From NCBI GenBank assembly GCA_026393755.1, contig JAPKZO010000017.1, forward strand, positions 62,001 through 126,000: 64,000 nucleotides of DNA, read 5' to 3'. How positions within the stretch are numbered: the first letter of the stretch is position 1; each line of letters opens with the position of its first letter. Position numbers and translations under genes: made by a program. This DNA is from Acidobacteriota bacterium. Its GTDB lineage: Bacteria > Acidobacteriota > Vicinamibacteria > Vicinamibacterales > JAKQTR01. Under the pieces are notes generated by a model. That model did no database searches. It saw only the letters and a list, made by a program, of their open reading frames with translations, and was not told the DNA's origin. Shown piece by piece: positions 25,337 through 32,721 of the stretch.

Positions 25337-28024
25337 ATGCGCGCTTCACGCCTCGCAGTGGCGATTGGTCTTGGACTGTCCCTGCTGGTGACATCGAGTT
25401 CGACGGCGAGGCTGGTGGCCTCTGCCCAGCAGGCTCCAGCGATGCAAACGCCCGAGAAGTTCCTGGGTTTCCGTGTCGGTGCCGACACGAAACTGGCCCG
25501 CTGGGACAAGATCGTCGAGTACATGCGGCTGGTCGCCGCCTCATCAGACCGCGTCCGGTTTCGGGAACTGGGCAAGACGACGCAGGGCAATCCGTTTATC
25601 GCGCTCGAAATCAGCGCCGCCGAGAACCTGAAGAAGCTCGAGTACTACCGCGGGCTCGAACGCCGTCTCTACTTCCGCGACGGCACGCCGACCGAGGCGC
25701 AGCGCGACGAAATCTTCCAGGCGGGCAAGGCGGTCGTCGTGGTGACGTGCAACATCCACTCGACCGAGATCGGCTCATCGCAGATGGTGCTCGATCTGGT
25801 GTACCGGCTCGCCACCGACCGCTCGCCGCGCATCCAGCACGTGCTCGACAATGTGATTCTGCTGCTCGTGCCGAGCCTCAATCCGGACGGCCAGATCATG
25901 GTGGTCGACTGGTACAACAAGAACCTGGGAACCGAGTTCGAGCCGTCGCAGATGCCGTGGCTGTATCACCAGTACGTCGGCCACGACAACAACCGCGACA
26001 TGTACATGTTCACCCAGAAAGAGAGCCAGTTGACGGCGAAGCTCCTGTGGCAGGACTGGTACCCGGCTGTCTGGCTCGACGAGCACCAGCAGGGAACCAG
26101 CGGCGCACGCATCTTCGTGATGCCGGCCACCGACCCCATCAATCCGAACGTGCATCCACTCATCTACCGATGGAACGGACTGTTCGGCCAGACGCAGGGC
26201 GCGGCGCTCGAAGCCGCCGGCAAGGACGGCATCATCTACAACGCCACTTACACGAACTTCTGGCAGGGCGCGATGGCGTGGAGCGGATGGTGGCACAACC
26301 AGGTCGGGCTGCTGACCGAGGTGGCGTCGGTGCGCGTCGCCTCGCCGACTGAGCAACGGCGGGCCGAGATGGGAAGACCCCCGGCCCCGGCCCCGGCCGC
26401 TGGCGAAGGTGGCGGGCGTGGCGGCGGTGGACGAGGCGGACAGGGCGAGGCGGGCGGCGTGATGCCGCCGCCGACCGACGTCATGCCGCGGACGGAGTAT
26501 CCGCGGCCCTGGCTCGGCGGCCATTGGACACTCCACGACATCGTCGACTACGAGTTGATCGCGACAATGGCCACGCTCGAATTGGCGGCGGATCAGCGGG
26601 AGACGCTGCTGCGGCAGATCTACGAGGTCAATCGCGCGACGATGGACGCCGGCCGGAAGGGCGATCCGTCCGCCATCGTCGTGACGCCATCGACGCAGCA
26701 CGATCCGGCTGCGGCGTACCGGCTCGTGTCGCGCCTCCAGATGGGCGGCGTCGACGTGTACCAGGCGGACGCGCCGTTCAAGGCTGACGACAAGGACTAC
26801 CCCGCCGGCACGTTTGTCATCCCGATGACACAGGTGTTCGCGCGGTACGCCAAGGACATGCTCGAGAAACAGACGTACCCGGAGGTGCGCCGCGGCGGCC
26901 CCAACTCGCCGCCCGAACCGCCCTACGACGTCACGTCGTGGTCGCTCGGCATGCTGCTCGGCGTGGACGTGACGTTCGTCAAGAAGCCGATCGGTGAGGC
27001 CGTGCGCCTGACCAAGGTGGGCGACTCGCCGACGATCGCCGGCGGAGTAGCCGGATCCGGCAAGCATTTCGTGTTCGACTACACCGGGCCGGATGCGGCC
27101 ATCGCGATCAACCGGTTGCTCAAAGACGGCGCGCGCGTTTCGCTGGTCCAGGCGCAGGACGCGTCGGGCCCGGTGTCGCGCATCGAGGTGACCGGCGCGG
27201 CTCCGAAGGCCATGCAGGCGATTGCCACGTCGCTCGGCCTGAAGATTCGCGCCGATGACAAGCCGGTGACGGCAGGAACCGGCCGATCTCTGGCGCTCAA
27301 GGCGCCGCGTCTCGCGATGTACCAACCGTGGTCCGGCAACATGGATGAGGGCTGGACGCGCTGGGTGATCGAACAGCACGAGTTCCCGTACACGTCGCTG
27401 CACAACGCCGACATCAAAGCGGGCAAGTTGCGCGACAAGTTTGATGTGATTCTGTTCGCGGATCAGCAGCCATCGAGCATCGTGAGGGGCACCGAGGCGA
27501 TGAGCGTGCGGCCCGAGTACCGAGGTGGCATCGGTGACGAGGGGATCAAGGCGCTGAAGGCGTTCGTCGCCCAGGGCGGCACACTGGTGATGCTCGGCAA
27601 CGCCTGCGACTTCGCGATCGATCAGTTCCCGCTGCCGGTCAAGAACCTGAAGCGCGGTTTGAGCCGCGATCAGCAGTTCGCGCCGGGCACGATCATGCGC
27701 ATCCAGGTCGACACGGCTCATCCGATGGGAGCCGGGATGGACGCGAGCACGTACGGTTTCTACATCAACAGCCCGTTCTTCGCCTTGACCGAAGGGTTCG
27801 CGTCACAAAAGACGTCGGTCGTGGTGCGGTACCCGAATGCGGATCTGGTCGCCTCGGGCTGGCTCAAGGGCGAGGAGTTGATGACCGGGCGGGCGGCGGT
27901 GGTGTCGATCGATCTGGCCCCCGGGCACATCGTGCTGTTCGGCCTGCGGCCGCAACACCGGGCCCAGACGCAGGCGACGTTCCCGCTCCTGTTCAACGCC
28001 ATCTACCTGGCGGCCGCGCAGTAA
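25337..28024 (+). CDS. M14 family zinc carboxypeptidase-like protein, secreted
   Basis: An 895-residue secreted metallopeptidase. The signal peptide covers residues 1-33. The M14 catalytic domain follows: zinc ligands in NIHSTEIGSSQM (H and E of HxxE, near residue 140), NVILLLVPSLNPDGQ, and a later His in WLDEHQQGTSGARIF. A glycine-rich insert (GEGGGRGGGGRGG, near residue 357) precedes the second half, which includes a segment resembling a glutamine-amidotransferase-like fold often attached to these proteins (LVMLGNACDFAIDQF). AGGAGG lies about 10 nt before the ATG. Whether it acts on peptides, cell wall or another amide is unknown. Confidence 0.88.
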   Translation: MRASRLAVAIGLGLSLLVTSSSTARLVASAQQAPAMQTPEKFLGFRVGADTKLARWDKIVEYMRLVAASSDRVRFRELGKTTQGNPFIALEISAAENLKKLEYYRGLERRLYFRDGTPTEAQRDEIFQAGKAVVVVTCNIHSTEIGSSQMVLDLVYRLATDRSPRIQHVLDNVILLLVPSLNPDGQIMVVDWYNKNLGTEFEPSQMPWLYHQYVGHDNNRDMYMFTQKESQLTAKLLWQDWYPAVWLDEHQQGTSGARIFVMPATDPINPNVHPLIYRWNGLFGQTQGAALEAAGKDGIIYNATYTNFWQGAMAWSGWWHNQVGLLTEVASVRVASPTEQRRAEMGRPPAPAPAAGEGGGRGGGGRGGQGEAGGVMPPPTDVMPRTEYPRPWLGGHWTLHDIVDYELIATMATLELAADQRETLLRQIYEVNRATMDAGRKGDPSAIVVTPSTQHDPAAAYRLVSRLQMGGVDVYQADAPFKADDKDYPAGTFVIPMTQVFARYAKDMLEKQTYPEVRRGGPNSPPEPPYDVTSWSLGMLLGVDVTFVKKPIGEAVRLTKVGDSPTIAGGVAGSGKHFVFDYTGPDAAIAINRLLKDGARVSLVQAQDASGPVSRIEVTGAAPKAMQAIATSLGLKIRADDKPVTAGTGRSLALKAPRLAMYQPWSGNMDEGWTRWVIEQHEFPYTSLHNADIKAGKLRDKFDVILFADQQPSSIVRGTEAMSVRPEYRGGIGDEGIKALKAFVAQGGTLVMLGNACDFAIDQFPLPVKNLKRGLSRDQQFAPGTIMRIQVDTAHPMGAGMDASTYGFYINSPFFALTEGFASQKTSVVVRYPNADLVASGWLKGEELMTGRAAVVSIDLAPGHIVLFGLRPQHRAQTQATFPLLFNAIYLAAAQ

Positions 28025-28025
28025 A

Positions 28026-29114
28026 TCATTCCCGGGGTTTGAAGTCGCGGATGATCTTCGAGATCGTCCGCGACTGGCGCTTGCGTTCCTGCGCGGCCCG
28101 TTCGTCCTGCTGGCCGAGCAGCACGGCCCGCTCCCGCCGCAGTTGACGATAGCTGTCGAGCCGGCTCAGGTCGAGTTGGCCCGCGTCGACTGCGGCCTTC
28201 ACCGCGCACCCGGGCTCGGCGTCGTGCCGGCAATCGCGGAACCGGCAACCCGCCCCGAGCACCTCGACATCATCGAACGTCGCGTCCATCCCGCCGGCCC
28301 CGTCCCACAACTGCAGCTCGCGCAGACCCGGCGTGTCGATGAGCAGCGCGCCTCCCGTCACGACGATGAGCTCGCGCCGCGTCGTCGTGTGGCGGCCGCG
28401 TTGATCGCGGACGCGGACTTCCTGCGTCGCCTGCATGTGGTGCCCGACCAGGCGGTTGACCAACGTGGACTTGCCGACGCCGGAGGATCCGAGCAGCGCG
28501 ATGGTCCGTCCGGGCAGCAGGTACGGATCCAGGACATCGAGGGGTCCGTCCGCCTTCGTACTGACGGCGTGCACCGGGGCCGATTGAGCGACCGACTGGA
28601 CTTCACGCACTCGACGATCGACGGCGTCACAGAGATCGGCCTTGTTCAGGACGATGACGGGCGCTGCGCCACCGTCTCTGGCCGTGATGAGATAGCGCTC
28701 GATGCGCCGCAGGTTGTAGTCGGCGTCGAGGCCCATCATCAGGAACACCGTGTCGATGTTGGCGGCCACCACCTGCTCGGTCGTTTCGCGCCCGGCCACC
28801 TTGCGCGAGAACTTGCTCCTGCGGGGCAGGATGGCCTGGATGACGGCGCGGCGGCCCGGTGCGACTGATGCCAAGGCCACCCAGTCGCCGACGACGGGAA
28901 ACGCGTGGCGCCCGGCGGCGCGATGGCGCAGGCCCCCGGCCACCGTCGCGAGCGACTCGCCATTGGTGGACTGGACCGTGTAGATGTGCTGGTGCTCGAG
29001 GGTCACGCGCGCTGCCACCAGGCCGCGCCGGCCATGTTCCTCAAAGTGCTGCTCGAAGTACGCGTCCCAGCCGAGGTCCTGCAGATCCACCGTCGACGAG
29101 CCTAGCACATGCAC
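28026..29114 (-). CDS. rsgA: Ribosome small subunit-dependent GTPase A
   Basis: A 362-residue circularly permuted GTPase that helps mature the 30S ribosomal subunit. An OB-fold lies at the N-terminus. G motifs appear in the permuted order: NKADLCD (G4), GSSGVGKSTLVNRLVG (G1) and DTPGLRELQLW (G3). The C-terminal zinc knuckle is CRFRDCRHDAEPGCAV (C, C, H, C ligands). The start is GTG 29114; GTG 29090 is an alternative. It converges on the M14 peptidase gene with one base between the stops. Confidence 0.95.
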   Translation of the reverse strand: MHVLGSSTVDLQDLGWDAYFEQHFEEHGRRGLVAARVTLEHQHIYTVQSTNGESLATVAGGLRHRAAGRHAFPVVGDWVALASVAPGRRAVIQAILPRRSKFSRKVAGRETTEQVVAANIDTVFLMMGLDADYNLRRIERYLITARDGGAAPVIVLNKADLCDAVDRRVREVQSVAQSAPVHAVSTKADGPLDVLDPYLLPGRTIALLGSSGVGKSTLVNRLVGHHMQATQEVRVRDQRGRHTTTRRELIVVTGGALLIDTPGLRELQLWDGAGGMDATFDDVEVLGAGCRFRDCRHDAEPGCAVKAAVDAGQLDLSRLDSYRQLRRERAVLLGQQDERAAQERKRQSRTISKIIRDFKPRE

Positions 29115-29238
29115 CGGCCGGACCCCATTTCCCTTCTCGACGTCGATGATTGTTGTGTGCTGTGAACGAATCGGCGGTATAGAATCGTCGCGTCAACGCC
29201 CCCGTACTGACAACAGCGTCATCATGGAGAAGGACATC

Positions 29239-29307
29239 ATGGCCAAGTGTGGAGGATGCGGAACCGGAAAGAAGGCCGCAGTGAAGAAGACCACAAAGAA
29301 GCGGTAG
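29239..29307 (+). CDS. Lys-rich CxxC microprotein
   Basis: A 22-residue frame, MAKCGGCGTGKKAAVKKTTK plus KR, with GGAGAAGGA ideally placed 4 nt before ATG 29239. An in-frame ATG at 29224 would add five residues. It combines one CxxC with a basic tail like histone H1 or ribosomal extensions. A TAGAAT-type -10 lies about 50 nt upstream but has a weak -35. Function is unknown; nucleic-acid or metal binding is only a guess. The strong ribosome site is the main reason to think it is translated. Confidence 0.45.
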   Translation: MAKCGGCGTGKKAAVKKTTKKR

Positions 29308-29318
29308 CACGCTCCATG

Positions 29319-29342
29319 GGGGCAACCCACCGCGGTTGCCCC
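29319..29342. repeat. Palindromic intergenic element (GGGGCAACC type)
   Basis: GGGGCAACC (29319-29327) pairs with GGTTGCCCC (29334-29342) across a 6-nt loop. It begins 11 nt after the microprotein stop. There is no T tract, so it could be an mRNA 3' end stabiliser. It shares the GGGGC...GCCCC design of the other short palindromes in this window. Confidence 0.55.
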
Positions 29343-29354
29343 TCCTCATTCAGC

Positions 29355-29380
29355 GCGGGCACGGCATGCCGTGCCCCTAC
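29355..29380. repeat. Palindromic repeat, copy 1 of a 26-nt identical pair
   Basis: The perfect 20-nt palindrome GGGCACGGCATGCCGTGCCC (29357-29376) sits inside a 26-nt sequence, with GC before and CTAC after, that recurs exactly at 36439-36464. It is followed by a run of degenerate CCGACTAC-like direct repeats to about 29425, just before the M28 peptidase stop. Confidence 0.85.
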
Positions 29381-29421
29381 GGTTCCCTACCGACTACTGA
29401 CTACCGACTACTCTCCACCGA

Positions 29422-31113
29422 CTACTTCCCCTTCCCCATCATCTTGTCTCGCCGGGCTTTGAACTCCGTGCCGGGCTTCCACTCGGGAAATGTGGCGGCC
29501 TGCGCCAGGCGGTATCCCATCACGTAGTAGATCTGCAGATCCTGGACGGCGCCGCCCATGTCCCAGTCCGGGCGCATGATGTCGGACGGCTGGTGGTAGT
29601 GCTGCGCCGTGTACGCGTCCTGGGCCTTGCGGGCCCAACCCGCTGGCTTTCCGATCACCTCTTCGCCACCGCCGGCGTTGATGGCCGGCACGCCCTGTTT
29701 CGCGAACGGGAAATGGTCCGACCGGAAGTAGCCGCCGTCTTCCGGTTTCGGGTCGGGAACGAGGTGCCGCCCCTGCCCGGCTGCGGCATCGCGCGCGTAG
29801 TCGTCGAGATCGGAGTTGCCTAACCCCACCACGGACAGGTCGCGTGTCTTGCCGTGGATGTTCAGGCCGTCGATGTTGATGGCGGCCAGGGTCTTCGAGA
29901 GCGGATAGAGCGGGTTGCGCGCGTAGTAGTCGGATCCCAGCAACCCCTGCTCCTCGGCGGTCACCGCGAGAAACAGCAGCGAGCGCTTCGGGGCAACGGG
30001 CAGCGCGGCGTACGCGCGGGCGATCTCGATCATCCCGCCGATGCCCGTCGCGTTGTCGACCGCCCCGTGGTAGATCTTGTCGCCGTTGACGGGCGCCCCG
30101 ATGCCGAAGTGATCCCAGTGCGCCGTAAAGACGACGAACTCATTCTTGAGCTTCGGATCGCTGCCCGCGACCTTTCCGGCCACGTTGCGCGAATTGATCG
30201 TGCGAATCGTATTGGCGATCGTCATCGAGGCGGTGACCCCAAGCGGCACCGGCTTGAACTCCCGGGTGAGGGCCTGTCGCTTGAGCGCCGCGAAGTCCCG
30301 GCCGGCGAGCACACAGAGGGCCTTGGCCTGGTCGAGTGTGATCCAGCCTTCGATGGCCGCTCTTCCCGTCCCTTTGTCGGGCATCACCAGGTCGAACTGC
30401 TCCTTGATCTTGCCCTGCACGACGGAGAACGGATACCCCGCCGGCCCGGTCTCGTGCACGATCAGCACCGCCGCCGCCTTCTTCTCGGCACCCATCTCGT
30501 ACTTGTAGGTCCACCGCCCGTAGTACGTCATCGCCCGCCCGCCGAAGACCTTGGGATCGAGCTTCGCCGGATCCTTCGGATCGGGCCCCGGCGGATCGCC
30601 CACGAGCATGATCACGGTCTTGCCGGAGAGATTGGCGCCCTTGTAGTCGTCCCACCCGTACTCCGGCGCCTGCACGCCGTACCCCACGAAGACCACGTCA
30701 GACGCGTCGATGCTGACGCGCGGCTGCACGCGCTTTGTCCAGGCGACGATGTCGTCCTTGAACTTCAAGGTGCGGGTCGTGGTGCCTCTGGTGAAGGTCA
30801 GCGAGGTCGAGGGATCCGGGGTGATGCCGACCAGCGGCACTTTCTGGATGTAGCTGCCGTCAGGGTTGCCGGGCTTGAGGCCAACCTTCCTGAACTGGTC
30901 TTCGATGTACGCCACCGTCAGATCTTCGCCGCGGGTGCCTGGCGCCCGGCCCTCGAACTGGTCGGACGACAGCACTTTGACGTGCCCGAGCAGCGCCGGC
31001 ACGCTGACGACCGGCGACACGACGGGGAGCCTGGTCGCCTGAGCGAGAAGACCCGCGCCAAGCGCGGCCACCAGCAGAACCCCGGTCAGAATGCATGCAA
31101 GTCGTTTTGTCAT
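29422..31113 (-). CDS. M28 family zinc peptidase with PA domain, secreted
   Basis: A 563-residue aminopeptidase-like protein. A signal peptide (residues 1-26) is followed by the start of the M28 fold and an inserted protease-associated (PA) domain from about residue 140 to 290. The two-zinc site follows: FTAHWDHFGIG (His and Asp), DNATGIGGMIE (bridging Asp), VTAEEQGLLGSDYY (Glu-Glu), a later Asp in NIDGLNIHG and the last His in YFRSDHFPFAKQG. Peptide trimming outside the cytoplasm is the expected role. GAGGA lies 5 nt before the ATG. Confidence 0.92.
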   Translation of the reverse strand: MTKRLACILTGVLLVAALGAGLLAQATRLPVVSPVVSVPALLGHVKVLSSDQFEGRAPGTRGEDLTVAYIEDQFRKVGLKPGNPDGSYIQKVPLVGITPDPSTSLTFTRGTTTRTLKFKDDIVAWTKRVQPRVSIDASDVVFVGYGVQAPEYGWDDYKGANLSGKTVIMLVGDPPGPDPKDPAKLDPKVFGGRAMTYYGRWTYKYEMGAEKKAAAVLIVHETGPAGYPFSVVQGKIKEQFDLVMPDKGTGRAAIEGWITLDQAKALCVLAGRDFAALKRQALTREFKPVPLGVTASMTIANTIRTINSRNVAGKVAGSDPKLKNEFVVFTAHWDHFGIGAPVNGDKIYHGAVDNATGIGGMIEIARAYAALPVAPKRSLLFLAVTAEEQGLLGSDYYARNPLYPLSKTLAAINIDGLNIHGKTRDLSVVGLGNSDLDDYARDAAAGQGRHLVPDPKPEDGGYFRSDHFPFAKQGVPAINAGGGEEVIGKPAGWARKAQDAYTAQHYHQPSDIMRPDWDMGGAVQDLQIYYVMGYRLAQAATFPEWKPGTEFKARRDKMMGKGK

Positions 31114-31134
31114 GTTGTCCTCAAGAGGCAGCCA

Positions 31135-31620
31135 TCAGATCGCTTCCTCGAACACCCCGGTCTTGCGGTTCTTCCGCACCCGGTCCCACGGAAAGCAGCG
31201 GCCGTTCATCGCCACATAGACACCTGGCGGCAACGTCTGCACGAACGACAGGGCGCTGCCCAGATTGAACAGGCCGTCAGAGCTGCCGAACGCGTACGGT
31301 ACCATGGCCCCGGTCAGCACGACCGTCTTGTCCGAGACCGACTGCGCGACCGTGCGCGCCGTCTCGACCATCGTGTCGGTGCCATGCGTGATCACGATCT
31401 GGGTTTCGGGCGCCTGGCGACAGTTCTGCGCGACCAGTTCCCGGTCGGCCTCGGTCATCTCGAGGCTGTCGACCAGCATCACGGTCCTGATCGTGACGTC
31501 GAGCTTGCACCTCCCCAAGCGGAGCATCTCGGGCAGGTGGGATTCGGCGAAGTCCAGCCGCCCGCGAATTTCGTCGTACTGTTTGTCGAAGGTGCCGCCG
31601 GTGACCAGAATACGGATCAT
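31135..31620 (-). CDS. Single-domain asparaginase-family protein
   Basis: A 161-residue protein equal to the N-terminal domain of L-asparaginases only. It has VTGGTFDKQYD, with the nucleophile Thr of TGGT, and the second active-site block VITHGTDTMVETA, then TVVLTGAMVP. The C-terminal domain of classical 330-residue asparaginases is absent. Stand-alone versions of this length exist in bacteria and are annotated as asparaginase-domain proteins; the reaction is probably amide hydrolysis but the substrate is unproven. It ends 21 bp after the M28 gene start on the same strand and diverges from the ArsR-type regulator gene. Confidence 0.82.
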   Translation of the reverse strand: MIRILVTGGTFDKQYDEIRGRLDFAESHLPEMLRLGRCKLDVTIRTVMLVDSLEMTEADRELVAQNCRQAPETQIVITHGTDTMVETARTVAQSVSDKTVVLTGAMVPYAFGSSDGLFNLGSALSFVQTLPPGVYVAMNGRCFPWDRVRKNRKTGVFEEAI

Positions 31621-31659
31621 CGCCCCGCATTGTAGCCCGACGGGGGGAGGCCCAGGGGG

Positions 31660-31699
31660 TTGCGCATATCACATCACATCATGTAGATTTATGGATATG
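31660..31699 (+). promoter_or_regulatory. Candidate promoter and operator of the ArsR/methyltransferase regulator
   Basis: A weak -35 TTGCGC (31660-31665), an 18-nt spacer and TAGATT (31684-31689) would start transcription close to the ATG at 31697, leaving little or no leader. An imperfect inverted repeat overlaps this: CATATC (31665-31670), CAT and ATC on the left mirror GAT, ATG and GATATG (31694-31699) on the right. ArsR-type proteins bind imperfect dyads over their own promoters, so autoregulation is plausible. Confidence 0.4.
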
Positions 31700-32665
31700 G
31701 TTAAGGCTGCTGTCATCTACCGGCTGCTCGGCGACGAGGTGCGGCTGCGGCTGCTGCGGGTGCTGCTGCGCGAGCGCCTGAACGTGACCGAATTGACGGC
31801 CGTGCTCGGCGTGGCGCAATCCGGCGTGTCGCGTCATCTCGGGCTGCTCAAGGACGCGGGCCTGGTCGACGAGGAACCCGCCGGAGGATTCACCTACTAC
31901 GGGCTGAGCCCTGCCCTCACCAGCGGGCCGCTCGCCAGCCTCTGGGCGCACCTCGACAGCGACGCAGCCGGCATGGGTGGCAGTCCGCTCGTCCGCGGAG
32001 ACGAGGCACGCCTCCAGGAAGTGCTCCGCGTGAGGCGCGAGAACTTCGACCCGCACGCCTCAGATGCGGGCCGGCTGGTGCCAGGCCGGAGCTGGGCCGC
32101 CTGGTCCCGCGCGCTCGCCTGCCTGCTGCCGCCGGTCGAGGTCGCCGACCTCGGATGTGGCGAAGGCTACCTCACGCTCGAAGCGGCCAGGTGGGCGCGC
32201 CACGTGATTGCGGTCGATCGGGACCCGGAGGTGCTGCGCAAAGCCCGCGCGCTCGCCCGCAGGCGCGGCGTCACCAATATCATCTGGAGACGTGGCGATA
32301 TCGAACGGCTGCCGCTCGATTCGGCCAGCGTCGACGTGGCGTTGTTGTCGCAGGCCCTGCACCAGGCCGGGGACCCGGCCCGGGCGGTCGCGGAGGCCGT
32401 TCGCATCCTTCGGCCAGGCGGCCGGCTGCTGGTGCTGGAGCTGCGGCCTCACGACCAGACGTGGGTCAAGCAGCGGCTCGGCGACCAGTGGCTCGGCTTC
32501 GCCGACGATGCGATTGCGCGCCTGCTGCGAACAGCCGGGCTCGTCGATGTGAGCGTCCAGCTGGGAGCGCGCGGGGCCGGCGGCCCGTTCGCGGTCACCA
32601 TCGCCTGCGGATGCAAACGTGAACCTGCGCGGCGCGCCCGGCGCGTCCGCACGCCATCACGGTAG
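31691..32665 (+). CDS. ArsR-family HTH regulator fused to SAM-dependent methyltransferase domain
   Basis: A 324-residue two-domain protein. Residues 1-85 are an ArsR winged helix ([20 protein letters not shown], then [19 protein letters not shown]). It lacks the usual CxC metal site. Residues about 140-300 are a class I methyltransferase fold: [19 protein letters not shown] (SAM-binding loop), [18 protein letters not shown], and [15 protein letters not shown]. Fusions of this kind next to metH or ahcY are thought to sense SAM or SAH and control methionine-cycle genes (the SahR type); applying that here is an inference from context, since metH begins 56 bp downstream. ATG 31691 and 31697 are both possible; neither has a ribosome site. 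Confidence 0.88.
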   Translation: MDMVKAAVIYRLLGDEVRLRLLRVLLRERLNVTELTAVLGVAQSGVSRHLGLLKDAGLVDEEPAGGFTYYGLSPALTSGPLASLWAHLDSDAAGMGGSPLVRGDEARLQEVLRVRRENFDPHASDAGRLVPGRSWAAWSRALACLLPPVEVADLGCGEGYLTLEAARWARHVIAVDRDPEVLRKARALARRRGVTNIIWRRGDIERLPLDSASVDVALLSQALHQAGDPARAVAEAVRILRPGGRLLVLELRPHDQTWVKQRLGDQWLGFADDAIARLLRTAGLVDVSVQLGARGAGGPFAVTIACGCKREPARRARRVRTPSR

Positions 32666-32721
32666 TCGTTCGATTCATACGCTCGGCGACGAACGTATTT
32701 CCTCAGGACGTGGGAGTCACC

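Noticed and set aside
32710-32721. GTG 32710 as the metH start
   Set aside because: The ribosome site GGGAG is placed for ATG 32722; from GTG 32710 it would lie inside the coding region.
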